Source: Myxocyprinus asiaticus (Eukaryota; Chordata; Actinopteri; Cypriniformes; Catostomidae). Taken from it: a DNA stretch of 64,000 nucleotides. How positions within the stretch are numbered: position 1 is the first letter of the stretch; the number at the start of each line of letters is the position of its first letter. Positions 41,001-52,399 of this stretch are shown piece after piece. Position numbers and translations under genes: made by a program. The notes below the pieces were generated by a model, which ran no database searches, had not been told where the DNA came from, and saw only the letters and a program-made list of their open reading frames with translations. The stretch spans positions 27,062,656 to 27,126,655 of the forward strand of contig NC_059348.1 in assembly GCF_019703515.2 (NCBI RefSeq). Direction: 5' to 3'.

Positions 41001-44000
41001 CTAGTGTTGTTCATTCTCGAAGAAAGCAAAAACCTTGGTAACTTTTGTGTGTACCGTCTTCCACCTGAACCGCATTGACATGCCCTATGTTTGATACCTG
41101 CGCCATGTCGTAGCCATGAAGTGGCATGGTGATTCTCGTCCGGTGTGCAACCACCTTTAGGGTAGGGAGGTAGATTATGTTGATTTAAAATTCGATACAC
41201 TATTAACCTTAAAAACCTCATCTGTTGGGGGCCTGGGTAGCTCAGCAAACAAAGACGCTGACTGCTACACCTGGAGTCGCAAGTTCGAATCCAGGGCGTG
41301 CTGAGTGACTCCAGTCAGGCTTCCTAAGCAACCAATTGGCCCAGTTGCTAGGGTGGGTAGAGTCAAGTTGGGTTAACCTCCTTGTGGTCGCTATAATGTG
41401 GTTCTCGCTCTTGGTGGGGCGCGTGGTGAGTTGTGCGTGTTTGCCGCGGAGAATAGCATGAGCCGCCACACGCGCTAGGTCTCCGCAGTAATGCGCTCAA
41501 CAAGCCACGTGATAAGATGTGTGGACTGATTGTCTCAGACGCAGAGGCAATTGAAATTCATCCTCCGCCACCCAGATTGAGGTGAGTCGCTACGCCACCA
41601 CAAGGACTTCAAGCGCACTGGGAATTGGGCATTTCAAATTGAGGAGAAATGGGGAGAAAATCCACAACAAAAAAAATCTTTAACACACTTTTAGCACCAC
41701 ACGGTGGACATTTTCACCCCGGAACTGCCACAATGTGTATAAACCACTTAATGTAATTTTGCAACAATGCCGCCACAGTCACAATATTTTCATGAGATCA
41801 GACTAATTATTTCAGTCCGATCTTTAATGTTTGTGTGTCGCATCTTAGTGTGGATTTTTGGTACCCTGTCACAAAGAAATGTGGACTTTGCAAAGAGACT
41901 TATTGAAAGATAGGGTCATTTGTTTTTCAAGGCACAGCATAAACGTTTTATTCAAAGGCTAAATATTTAAAGGTTAAAATATGCACAGATAATAAAAAGA
42001 AAATCGTAATTTACTTTAAAAGTAGACCTTAGGGGACATTTTTTTTAATATTTAAGCACTTAGATACCTGATATTCCTGATCATCGATGGAGAACTTCTC
42101 CCTCAGATTGCGGAAGACTAGGGGACAGTACTCCTTAAACTTGAAATGGCTTGGCATGTTCTCTCTTTGTAAGTAGAAAAAAGGTGCAAAAGCCAATCAC
42201 TGACGAAAGCAAAGCAATGAACACATACATACAAAACAAGATGATCATTCTAATTTTAACAATATCATCTCAAGTCAGGCTCTCTTACTTGTTGAAGAGG
42301 TGATTGTCCACCTTGATCTTAGAGTTGGCTTTGAAGTCATCAGGCATTAGCATAACAGGAATTTGGATGTGACCAAGTTCATTTATCTGCAAGCAAGCAA
42401 CAGAACAAGGCAATCGTACAAAAAAGGAAAGAGCAATTCACTCAAATCACACCAAATTCTAAAATGATATCACAGCTGAAGTACATCAAAAAATGTATTC
42501 ATATCAGCTCTGCAATACAACAGAAAGGCCTCTGGACCTGCTCCAAGTAAATAAATAAAATATTTTTCTAATTTACAGAGCACTATCTGCAGCACAGGGG
42601 CCATTTCTCAAAATGTGGTGCACTGCTGGACTACTGCCAAGAAACAACATAATTTCACTAACAACAGCAGTAATGAAAGACAGTGCTGTCTGTACCAACA
42701 GGTTAAGCATTACTTATTTGGCTGGACTGTCCACTTCCTTATTTAGTGTACTACATAATTTAATACAAGTTAGTAGCCTGTCAGGGGCAATACCACATGC
42801 ATGGCTGCACATTTATGCAAGTCCGTTTCAATAGTGACATTAACTGAATAAAGTACAGTGCAAAAATATTTCTGTTAGTGTTCAAAATGCTTGTTAGTCC
42901 TTCATGGTGGAATCGAACCTGTTTATTTGACACTCCTTTTCTATCTCATAAAAACACACTATGAGGTGTTGTGCGTATGCAGAGAGTTATTTCGGTGCAT
43001 TTTCCTGTGCCTCCATCTGTCCCTGCCGCATCAGGTGGTGCCGTCCTGTCTTTTAAGAAGCATTTCACTCAATAAAAAATACTGTGCTTTGTTATTTAAA
43101 AGAGATGACTAAATTGTATGTAAAATAGGCAATAGTTTCTGAAACCAAATATGTCCATGTACGATTTACGTATAAGATAATGTGCTGATCAACAGAGTAA
43201 TTTGGAAACCCTGATCTACTAACCACCATTTTCAACTGTCTAATTCTGCATGAAAACATAATATTACAGAGAAGATGCAAAGCTAACCTGTAGTCTAAAA
43301 TGCAAAAAAGAGAAAGAGGAAATAGAGAAAGAAAGAGACAGACGGGGGAGAGGGCAGCAGGTTCACTAAAAGCAGCACTGAAACAGCAGCAGCTGAAAAC
43401 GGGAAAGGACAAGCCACGGTCAACTAGCCCAAGCTGTTCAACACAAACACACACACCCCATCTACTCTTTATACAGTAGGTGCGATGTGATTCTAAATAT
43501 CTAAATTTCTTGCATGAACTAAAGGCAACACTGGAATAAATTGTCATGTCACAATGGTCCATTTTCAACGCATAGCTTAACACATACTCATGATAATTCC
43601 CACAGTGAGCTAAACCTGATGAAATCACAATGAAAAAGTAAAACTAAATGGGATAGTTTACCCCAAAAATGACATTTCTGTCATCACTAACTCACCAGCA
43701 TTTTGTTCCAAACCGGTATGATTTTTTTCCTTCCATGGAACACAACAGTAAATGTTAGGCAGTATGTTAGGGACTGACATTATCAGTCACCTTTTACTTT
43801 CATTTTATGGAAAAAGAGATGCAAAGGAAGTGAATGGTGATTTAAACTAAAATTCTGCCTAACATCTCCTTTTGTGCTAAAGGAATAGTTCACCCAAAAA
43901 TGATAATTCTCTCATGATTTACTCACCCTCCTGGCATCCCAGATGTGTATGACTTTCTTCTGCAGAACACAAATTAAGATTTTTCAAAGAATATTTTAGC

Positions 44001-47000
44001 TCAGTAGGTCCTCACAATGCAAGTGAAAAGGTGCCATGAATGAATGGGCACTTAAGGGTACTTGAGTATATTTTATTCCTTCTGTAGATTAATTTAACAA
44101 AAACATCGTATGACATGTTCTTGGAATGTGGGTAAATGTAGGCAAATTTGCACCAGCTCGCTAATAACACACCGGTGATTATGTCAACCCGATATCATAC
44201 AAATTTGTACAAGGTGGCTCATTCGTATGAAATCGCGTGAGCTTATTTGTATTAGTGGTGGTGATTTATTATAATTTTACTGACTCTAATCTTTTGATTA
44301 CGTTCACCAAAAATATTTGTTCATTGACCATACACCGATCAGCCACAACATTAAAACCACCTGCCTAATATTGTGTAGGTCCCCCTCGTGCTGCCAAAAC
44401 AGCACCAACCCGCATCAAATACTGGGCTTATCTTTTACCAAGACACAGACAAATAATAATAATATCTTACACTGTACATCAAAAGCTAGCACAACCAACC
44501 ATTTCCATTCGTAATTCATGTCATTTTAACTGTATGGTCTTAAGTTATATTTACACATTCATAAATTGGGGATAATGTTTCGTGCACACCTATAAACTTG
44601 TCTTTATAGTTCAGTTCGTTTATGAAACACTTCTCATCTCGTTCAGACTCAAATGACCGACTAGCACTAATTCAGTGAAGGGGCGTATTCGTGCAGCAGG
44701 TCGAACCAATGATATGCTGTCTCACAGCCTGCACTCGAATGCTATAAGCTCGTGCTATAGTCAGTCTTTACAGGCATGAATAGCAGTAGAGCTCATTGGC
44801 TTTGAATGGGAGACATGTCAGTGAACGAGAAATATGAGTCAGTGTATGGAGGTGAACGAGAACGATTCGTTCACTTAAAAGATTTGTTCAAAAAAGCTGA
44901 TTTGTTCATGAATTAAACATCACTAGTTCATTTGAATTTGTACCATTTGTTGACAAATCCACAGATGTTTAATGCAGAAGTAATAAAAAGTTCCGTGTGT
45001 CAGACAATCTGTGATCCTCAAGGATCAGTGTTTGAACCCCTCCTCTTCTTGATGTACACATCACTCGGAGCAGTCATTGAGGCACATGGATTTTCCTACC
45101 ACTGCAACGCAGATGATACACAGGTCTACCTGTCGTTCCAGCCTAACGACCCTACTGTCTCAGCTCATATCTCTGCCTGCCTCTCGGATATTTCGGCCTG
45201 GATGAACGAATGACACCTTCAGCTCAACCTTCCCAAGACAGAACACCTTGTGATCCCAGCCAACCCATCTGTTGACCACAACCTCACTATTAATCTTGGT
45301 TCAACTACACTAACACCAACCAGAACAGCCTGGAACCTTGAAGTGGTGGTAGATGACCAGCTTAATTTCACTGCACACATCTCATCAACCGCACAGTCTC
45401 GCAGATTCGCACTTTACAACATCAGGAAAATCAGACCTTTCCTGTCTGAATATGCTACACAGCTCCTGGTCCAAGCTATGGTCATTTCAAGACTGGACTA
45501 TTGCAATGCTCTGTTGACTGGCTTTCCAGCTAACACAATTAAGCCAGCAACAGAATGCAGAATGCAGCAACACGTCTGGTCTTCAATCAGCCAAAAAGGG
45601 CTCATGTCACCCCATTCTTGATTTCACTCCACTGGCTACCTGTAGCTGCCCGCATCAAATACAAGGCACTGACTCTGGCTTTCAGGACAGCCAATGGAAC
45701 CGCACCCTCTTCAATTCACTTCTCGTGTCTATGCTCCAACTCACTCTCTGCGGTCTATAAATGAGCAACGCCTGTGGTCCCATCTGCTAAATGACTAAAT
45801 GTAAATGTGTACATGCTTCTTAATTTTATGCCCTTACCCAAACCCCATATCTAAACCTAACCTTAGAGTAGAGTTCCGAAGCATGATCTGAAGCAGAAAA
45901 GAATATGTTATGTATGACCGAAGAAAGTAATTGTTGTGTTTTAGAAGGAGACACCTGATTGGCTTGTGTAAAAGTAGTATGAATTAGTACGACTCAACTC
46001 ATACAAATTCAAATGATTTAGCCAACTCATACGAATCCGTACGATTTCTCAGTGAGAGTGTGTTGGTTTATGTTGACTGATCATAAATGACTGATCAGGA
46101 ATTAGTTGTCAGCCTCAAAGCAGGTGGAGCTCCAGGTCACACCTACCGATGATGTGGACCAAAGGCACTAAGGTGTTAAAAGCTGGTAAGAAATTTTCCT
46201 GAAAGTTTGAGCTGGCGAACTGTTACGAAGCACAGAAACAAACTCAGAAACACCTTCTTTTGGCCAAAATTTGTTCTGAATGACCTCACATCCATTTGTT
46301 CTTCGTAGAAAATGTGCTGGTACATTTGGTCATGCAGGTTTGGAACAACATAAGGTTGAATAACTGATGACAGAATTTTCCTTTTTGGGGTCTATCTATC
46401 CCTTTAATACACTGATAACCATGTTAAGAAATATGTAACCTGATTATCCTCTAGTATGGAATGCATCCATGTAATTATATCCAGATATAGATGGTATGTA
46501 GTATAGTAGCTTTGTACCCCCACACCCTCTTTACACTTGGTTACATAATCAATGTACAATTTCATTTAGATAAAGCCATTGAGATTAATCAATCATGGGG
46601 AACATGTGCGCTGGGATACAGTATCATTACATGCAATTTTATACTTCCTTTTATTGCATTTCAAGATCTGAAATAATAGCATCACTGGAGCCTGTTTTCT
46701 CAGCAGACTAATATCTGTCAGCACATAAGGCTCATCACCGGTTTACATAACACAGTGCTACTACAAATTCACATTAACGGCAACTGACAGCGTAGTTCCT
46801 TATGTGCTGAGAAAAGAGGCTGACTGAGTGAGTTTCGTTTCAGTCCCTAGTTAAGGCAATTTCTCATTCCTGCTATGATTAAAGGGGCCTTCTTTAGTCC
46901 CTTCACTTCAGACTTCAGCTATACCTCAGAGACTGTTATGTAAGCAACTTGAAAAAGCTTATCTGAGACCATTCTGAATGGAAGAAGAGGATGAGAGAAT

Positions 47001-50000
47001 GAAAAATCTATGGGAGGGATAATAAAGGGAGAAAAGAGTGAAGAGGAGGTGAGGATTAGATGAGAGAGTTGAGATACAGTGATTAAGTAAGTAGTGGGAA
47101 TGAATCGGGAAAAAAGGACCATCAAGGATATGCTTGATGTAAAAAAAAAGAGGGTGTGGGCTATATGTAGTCAAGGGAGGGGCTCTATTGGCCTAAATTA
47201 CAAAAATAGGCAAAAAACATAGGCGATATTCCTGAACACTGCATTTATGAGGTCCAAAGTTCCCGTTTGCCAATCATGTCAAACATGAAGGATGGACACC
47301 TTATTATGAACACATACATCCAATGACTGGTGAAAGAAAATTTAAATTCCTTTAAGATGGAAATGAAGCCAAGATGGAATCAAGAATATACCAAAGTGTT
47401 TTAGATATTGTTCCATGTATTTGAGTCTCCAGGACTAATGAGAAAATGGGTCCATGAAATGTATTTCACGACAGATTACAGAATACATGCTGCAAAATGT
47501 AATTTGTAACGTATTCCGTTAGATTATTCAAGGTCAGTAACGTTGTGGCAAGGAGGAGGGCAGATCAGGCTAATCAAGACGACGAGAGGGATAAAGGCCA
47601 CCGGAGGTGGCAGTTCGGGAGAAAGAGAGCTACAGGCAGCTGCCCTGTATGCGTTTATGTTTGTGTGTTTTTGTTTTAAGTTAATCATTAAATTATTATT
47701 TATATTGTCAAGCCGGTTCTCGCCTCTTCCTTTCCCTTTTACCCTGTTACATTGGTGCTGAAACCCGGGAAGGAGGAAGGATGCGCCGTAGTAGAGTCCT
47801 CGCCACTACCATCCACCCCAAAGAAGCAGCCGCGGCCATCTACCGGGGGACAGAGGAGCCCGGCCGCCTAAAAGCGGTGGAACGACCGCCGACCGTGAGG
47901 GGAGGAGGGGCTCCTTACTGACCGCCTGCAGCAGTCGGGCCACTGCCAGGGGCGGAGGAGACCCCTACCGGCTGCTAAAATGCGGCAGGGCGTTCCGTCC
48001 ACCAGGGGCCGGAGGACTGCCTCCGATCCACCCAGGGAGGAGCAGCTGTCATCCACTAGAGTCATCCACTAGAGGGTGGAGGGGTGACCGAGGACCAGGC
48101 TATGGCGTATCAGAGAACCGGCGAGTACGTTTTTTTGTCTCTCTCTCCCGCTGTCGCTCCGTGTTGGCCTTTCCCTCTCTTTTTTTGTTTGTTTTTCCCT
48201 CCCCTTGTCTCCCTCCCAGGTCCAAGAAGGAGGGGAAGACCTGCCTCCGGCGGCCTTTATCCCTCTCGTCAGCTTGATTAGCCTGATTAGGGGCCGGGCG
48301 TGCGTCATCAAGGCCCGGTCCCACCCTCCTCCTTGCCACAAACGTATTCTAAATACTTTGGATTACTTCTTCAGCACTGGTAGATTTTTTCACTTGTTTT
48401 GACTATAAAAACTCTGCCAGTACAGTAAGACAAAATACACATGTTAAAATACATTCTCTGAAAAACCTAAATATCTTATGCAGTGTTGTTTCTAAAACAA
48501 GATAATTCAAATTGATCTTGTTTTAAGGATTTTTAGATATTTTTATAGGAAAACAATACAAAAATTATTATCAAGAATATGATTTTTGCCCTAATATCAA
48601 AGGTCTTACTAGAAAAAAAGAAATTATGATCCAATGTGAATTTTCTTGATAAAAAAATATTATCGGCTAGAAATAGCATTTTAGCTTAGCGTAAAGTTGA
48701 CAATTTACACAAGGTTTATTTCTATTTCTTCTGCTCCAAACTTACTTCAAACTTACTTCTCTGTCTGCTTGTATGAATGTAACACATCATAATAAAGTGT
48801 TTCAATGCTGTTCAAATGCACTTTGGATCGCATCATTGATATGTATAAATGTTTTCCATCTGAAAGGACTAAATATTAAATGAAACAAATGACAATAAAA
48901 TGCAAAGTAATCTCTTCAGTAATCAAAATACTTTTGAATGTAACTGTATTCTAATTACCAATGATTTAAACAGTAATTGTAGTGGAATACAGTTACTTAT
49001 ATTTTGTGTTTTGAATACGTAATCCCGTTACACGTATTCCGTTACTCTCCAACCCTGAATGGGTCATTATAACAACCTCTCACCCTGACTTTAGAACAGT
49101 ACCAATTATCCTAGGTACACTTGCACATAGATTGGTTGTTCCAAGCATCTTGGAGAACTTGTCACAGTTCTTCTATCTATTTAGGCTGTCTCAGTTGCTT
49201 CTGTCTCTTCATGTAATCCCAGACTGACTCAGTGATGTTGAGATCCGGGCTCTTGTGGTCATAATATATGTTGCAGGACTCCTTGTTCTTCTATTCTACT
49301 CTGTTTGCAAAAGGAACGTTTGGAAATGTAAAATTTAATTTCTTATTTTCACACCAAAGCAGAAGATATATATATTTTTAAAAAAACATCTTAAGACAGA
49401 TGTGTTTGTGAAACATCTAATATGCCCAAGAATTTTGCACAGTAGCATTAGTTTAATATGTACATCTTCCGACAAACTGAATGGACTAAATTATTTTAAC
49501 AGCTGATGCACCTCTTTTGCCAGAAGTGGTGTACTGGCACACAGTGGTCTTATTTTAGGTCAAGATAAAGACATAAACAAGAATAAAATTATTCAGCCAA
49601 ATGGCCTTAAAAAATAAAGTATGACATTTTATGTTCCATTTAAGTCCTGTTTAGGGATGAATTATGTGACCTACAAAGTCTGGTGGCATGAGATGCCACT
49701 ATAAAATGCACAACAGCATTTTTGAGGTCCACCGATGTATCGGTTTTGTCGATTAATCGACACCGATAACAGATTTCTGGAACTATCGGTTATCGGCATA
49801 AAAACTATCACTTCACTGATGCCTTGTATGTTTGTTTCGACACGTGAGACTACACTCTGCATGGAGCGGAACACTTCAGATGCGGATTTAAAACATCAAC
49901 AATGAAAAGGTATTATACAATACACTACAGTACACATTGTCATATCATTATAAAGTAATTAACTTGTTGATTAGATGCTGTATAAATAGAGAACAGCAGT

Positions 50001-50273
50001 ATGTTTGCTGACAATGATGAGAGAACGCTAACATTAAAGCTAACCTCAAGCGGTTAGAACAATGTGACAAAATACACGCAAGTCCTACCCAAATGTTTAA
50101 ATGTCACGATTGTTACCATCTAATACCATCTATTTATATCCAGCTGGTCACGTTTATGCATTCGTTAGCTAGATAAGTTGCATATTTAAAGCTAGTGTCA
50201 TGAGAAAGCAAATTAATATCTTCATGCAGCCGAGAGAAACATATAAACAAATCAAAAATGCATCTGATTTCAA

Positions 50274-50318
<45 letters not shown>

Positions 50319-52399
50319 AAAATTATATCACTGTAATACGGTGACTTCAGATCGATCACGTTTTGCGCTAAAAAAAGTTAGACACAGCGCAACAAATACA
50401 GTTTAACAGAAAGCAGTTGTCTCAATATGCTTTTAAAGTTCTTTTTAGACACATCATCTAAAAAACAGCACTCCTGCATGAGATGTTGAATAAACAAAAA
50501 CAAAGGGAAACAAAGATGTTCGTCTAGCACGCGTTTACATAGAAAAACAAACGGATGGTTGCAAAAGCGTTCAGTGTGAACAGCCCCTTACAGTTGGTGG
50601 AGGTCTTTGGCCATTGCGCCTTGCTCTCTTATAAGCGTTTCTCAGATTAAGCAATGAATTGTTTAAATTCTTTGTCAGGATAGATGTTCAACTTGGAAAT
50701 GTGTCTCGAGATCCTCATGTTCAGTTCCAGTCTGTTGTGTTCCATCTGTTTGAACAGCCCCTGGCCTGGGCTCATAGTCTGAGCCGCTTCACCACCGAGT
50801 TCAGCCGAATACCACTGGTATCTGAGAATATTGCTACTCTACATACAACTGTACTGAATAAAAACAATGTGGTATTTCGCTGTTATTATGAAGCTTGAGT
50901 CTGGAATAGTAGGAATCAGTGCAAGTGTAACACCATGTGAACTGTCAATTGAAGTGTTTTCCCCCCTCATTTTACTTTTGACTTAACATTTGAGAATATG
51001 GACAAACTAAAACGTATTTATTTATTTATTTTATGCATATTAGTTGAAAATAAAATGCTCTTTATTTAACAGTCAGGATAGGAATGTTCTATGCAATAAT
51101 ATAATGGTGTAGTATGGTTTCTGTATTTATTTCACCCTCTTGTGGACTAAAGAAACAACGTCAATTTAAAAATCAGCTGACTTTAAAATTCTAATATTAG
51201 TTCATATATGTTAATATTTACATATTTATTTCATTTAAACAAGTACAATACATTTTCATGGTTCAGTCAGTACTGTTTATTTTTGTAATAAAGTTCAGCA
51301 CTATTTTACTTTGAGTGTTATTTTTTCATTCAGTATCAATTTTAAAAACTATCGGTTGATTAATCGGTTATCAGCAGGTACAGCCCAACTTAGTTATCGG
51401 TATCGGTAAAATCCACTATCGGTGGACCTCTACAGCATTTTCAATGGACATTGCCTTGGGGATAACATAACATTGCCATTTCATTCCATGATACCTCAAT
51501 AATAGCCACTAACATTAATTACTCCTGATAAACTTCTGATAAAGGGAGACATAATTTAAAAGCTTCTTAAATGGTAATCGAGAGGCTTGTTGATAGCATA
51601 CAGCAAAGTGCAAAAAACAACACATCTGACATCTTTGACTTCTTGGCTACTAAGTGCAATACGACTGTTCGGTTAGTACCTCCACACAACATAGAGGTAC
51701 CAAATAATAGTTTTGCCCATCTTCTTATGCATGTGCATTATGGGACCAACTAATACCTCCCAGACACTGGTGTTGAGATTCCCAGGAGATCAATTAGGGC
51801 TTGTCTGATACCTGGAAATCTTCCATTCCCCCTGGGGAAGCATACTTTAAACGCACCTTGTTGTTTAAGATTTAGAAATAGCAAATAGCACATAATTTGG
51901 TGAATACTAAACGCGAGAAATCAGTTTAGTTTTCTTACAGCGTTAAGCACTCGCAATAGACGTGGAATAATGACCTAAATACTGTCTACAGCATTTTACT
52001 AGCCATTCAGAGTCCTCAAGTACTACGACAGTGTGCCAAAGCCTCTCTCATCCGATCATTTTAACGCACCAGCTCGCGGAGGCAGCAACAAAGTCGCGCC
52101 TGGAGAAATACCTCCGATGTTTAGAGTCGTACATTGACGTCAATGCAACCGTTTTCGAAGGATCAAGAAGCAGCGAGAGGGCTGTTACATGCGCCAGCCT
52201 TCAATCCGCTCAGAGGGCGCATCGCTGGTGTCATAAACCGGTAACAAAATGTAACCCTTACCGAGTGGTTCACTCCCCACATCAAGACGCTGAGGAGCGG
52301 GTCGCTGGCCCGAAACAACTTCACCTTCTGAGACACGAAGTGTTTCTTTTTGGTTTTGCTGGCGATGGATGCAGCAAGGTTGCTGACTGAAGAGGCCAT
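32033..52399 (-). CDS. pip4k2a: Phosphatidylinositol-5-phosphate 4-kinase type 2 alpha
   Basis: Ten minus-strand exons join to 407 aa (human 406): 52262-52399, 42289-42386, 42068-42164, 38935-39087, 38707-38853, 37460-37498, 34491-34604, 34028-34280, 33410-33513 and 32033-32113. All junctions are GT/AG and the frame is unbroken. The enzyme phosphorylates PI5P at the 4 position to give PI(4,5)P2 in the cytosol, nucleus and endomembranes. Diagnostic parts are [20 protein letters not shown] at the N-terminus, the ATP-site lysine in RYLIKII, the [12 protein letters not shown] junction, the catalytic [13 protein letters not shown] (human MDYSLL), an acidic Ser-rich insert ([14 protein letters not shown]), and the [16 protein letters not shown] segment bearing the metal-binding Asp. 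The MASS start is chosen over an in-frame upstream Met (52438), because known family proteins begin close to the KTKKKHF segment. The exon 7 donor is GTCTGC, a weaker GT site. Its 9.9 kb intron 1 is full of transposons. Confidence 0.97.
33755..33845. repeat. Degenerate CCTAGCAACCACCTAACAAC-type repeat, copy 1
   Basis: Recurring 'ccctagtagcaacc', 'ttggtaaccacctaacaacg' and 'ccctaac' units form a short, degenerate array. A second array is at 62545-62650. It lies in pip4k2a intron 8. Confidence 0.5.
36760..37215 (+). mobile_element. 5S rRNA-derived SINE (SINE3 type)
   Basis: The head matches the 5S rRNA internal promoter: 'ctaagcagggttgagcctgg' at 36800 (box A/intermediate element) and 'acctggatgggcgacctcct' at 36825 (box C), each with changes from true 5S RNA. 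The body contains 'aatgccccagtatagtgaca' and 'ggcgaccgcatcatccaggt'-like sequence (here 'gccgtcgcatcatccaggtg'), and the tail is 'tgtaaagcacttagcgact' followed by 'aaaagtgctatctaaaatgt'. This is the layout of the fish SINE3 family. The copy is about 450 bp and lies in pip4k2a intron 6, antisense to the gene. Confidence 0.85.
37560..38632. mobile_element. Composite repeat: MITE arms enclosing hAT-like and CpG-rich segments
   Basis: The outer ends are inverted MITE arms: 'tttactcaccctcatg' and 'ggagatgttaggcagaatgt' on the left (37567, 37621), and 'attctgcctaaaatcacctt' and 'aacatgagggtgagtgatga' on the right (38520, 38579). Between them are 'cctgtgatgaccttagattt' and 'cacggccctcaatcaagtta', which resemble the 3' part of a hAT-derived repeat that ends in 'gtttgggcac', then a CpG-rich piece (38044-38480) related to 58950-59090. 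The open frame 37665-37889 is probably a by-product. Class calls for the inner parts are tentative. It lies in pip4k2a intron 5. Confidence 0.5.
40778..41156. mobile_element. Non-autonomous DNA transposon with GGTTGCACACTGGAC ends
   Basis: The left end AAGGGGGTTGCACACTGGAC and the right end (complement AAAGGTGGTTGCACACCGGA) are terminal inverted repeats. An inner 'cgacatggcgca' at 40807 also recurs in reverse at about 41100. It is ~380 bp with no coding capacity. The superfamily cannot be stated because no target duplication is clear. It lies in pip4k2a intron 3. Confidence 0.65.
41228..41684 (+). mobile_element. tRNA-derived SINE (cyprinid HAmo-like)
   Basis: The head 'gcctgggtagctcagc' carries a pol III A box (41238-41249) and a B box GTTCGAATC (41283-41291), spaced as in tRNA genes. 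A long tRNA-unrelated body follows ('gggcgcgtggtgagttgtgc', 'ccacgtgataagatgtgtgg', 'cctccgccacccagattgag') and it ends in an A-rich tail near 41670-41684. The pattern matches the tRNA-derived SINE common in cyprinids (called HAmo in silver carp; name from memory). No functional tRNA gene is implied. Confidence 0.85.
43646..44035. mobile_element. Two abutting palindromic MITE fragments
   Basis: 43646-43877 has left end 'gggatagtttaccccaaaaa' and inner pairs 'atgttaggcagtatgttagg' and 'attctgcctaacatctcctt', but its right terminus is missing. A second copy starts at about 43877 with 'aaaggaatagttcacccaaa' and stops near 44035 after 'aatgcaagtgaaaagg'. Both belong to the same broad family of palindromic elements. 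Confidence 0.75.
44331..44417 (-). mobile_element. Tc1-like transposon end fragment
   Basis: The stretch including GCCACAACATTAAAACCACC is the reverse complement of the end of the fragment at 5322-5410. Homology continues over ~87 bp through the 'aggtccccctcgtgctgcca' block. No transposase remains. Confidence 0.65.
44930..45810 (+). mobile_element. L2-type LINE, 5'-truncated RT remnant
   Basis: Frames at 44932-45213, 45250-45621 and 45555-45764 encode the C-terminal half of an L2-clade reverse transcriptase: [16 protein letters not shown] (catalytic YADD changed to NADD at 45106-45117), then [32 protein letters not shown] and a further tail with [17 protein letters not shown]. The copy ends in repeated 'aatgactaaatgtaaatgt' near 45790-45810, a typical L2 terminal repeat. 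Stops and a frameshift make it inactive. Confidence 0.85.
46335..46406. mobile_element. Half copy of a palindromic MITE
   Basis: Only the right arm is seen: 'caggtttggaacaacataag', 'aactgatgacagaattttcc' and the terminal 'tatccctttaa'. Confidence 0.6.
47544..48340. mobile_element. LTR-retrotransposon-derived element with inverted LTR ends and 5-bp target duplication
   Basis: The left end is an LTR in plus orientation, starting TGTGGCAAGGAGGAGGG at 47544 and ending CTGTTACA at 47751. It is followed directly by a primer-binding-site-like TGGTGCTGAAACCCGGGA (47753-47770) and ~300 bp of GC-rich leader. The right end (about 48240-48340) is the first ~100 bp of the same LTR in the opposite orientation, ending CCCTCCTCCTTGCCACA. 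Identical AACGT flanks (47539-47543 and 48341-48345) form a 5-bp target duplication. No gag or pol frame is present. The left LTR lacks ~45 bp that the right end retains. Confidence 0.8.
49722..51432. mobile_element. hAT element, 1.7 kb, with 8-bp target duplication
   Basis: The left end TTGAGGTCCACCGATG and the right end (complement TAGAGGTCCACCGATA) are terminal inverted repeats related to the element at 12807. Both ends have internal ATCGGTTATCGG-type repeats. CAGCATTT flanks at 49714-49721 and 51433-51440 are identical, giving an 8-bp hAT target duplication. No hAT transposase is recognisable. An (AT)n run is at 50283-50314. The segment 50660-50900 is open on both strands but unrecognised. 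Confidence 0.88.
50283..50314. repeat. (AT)n microsatellite
   Basis: An AT dinucleotide run inside the hAT element. Confidence 0.9.

Larger units (their letters stand above)
42387..52261 (-). other. pip4k2a intron 1, transposon-rich
   Basis: This 9.9 kb intron holds two MITE pieces (43646-44035), a Tc1-like end (44331-44417), an L2 fragment (44930-45810), a half MITE (46335-46406), the inverted-LTR element (47544-48340) and a hAT element (49722-51432). The stretches 42390-43640, 46410-47540, 48346-49710 and 51441-52260 show no recognised gene. The 178-codon minus frame at 43092-43628 has no domain I recognise. Confidence 0.7.

Noticed and set aside
41228..41310. Possible functional tRNA gene
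   Set aside because: A and B boxes are present, but the sequence does not close into a cloverleaf and continues into a SINE body with an A-rich tail.
43092..43628. 178-codon open frame on the minus strand in pip4k2a intron 1
   Set aside because: It is the longest unexplained frame, but its translation is Cys/Leu-rich without domain pattern, it overlaps AT-rich intron sequence, and it shows no splice connection to the gene. A chance frame is the simpler reading.
48069..48341. Arg/Gly-rich minus frames at 48069-48341
   Set aside because: They are GC-rich leader and LTR sequence of the element at 47544-48340; residue composition reflects base composition.
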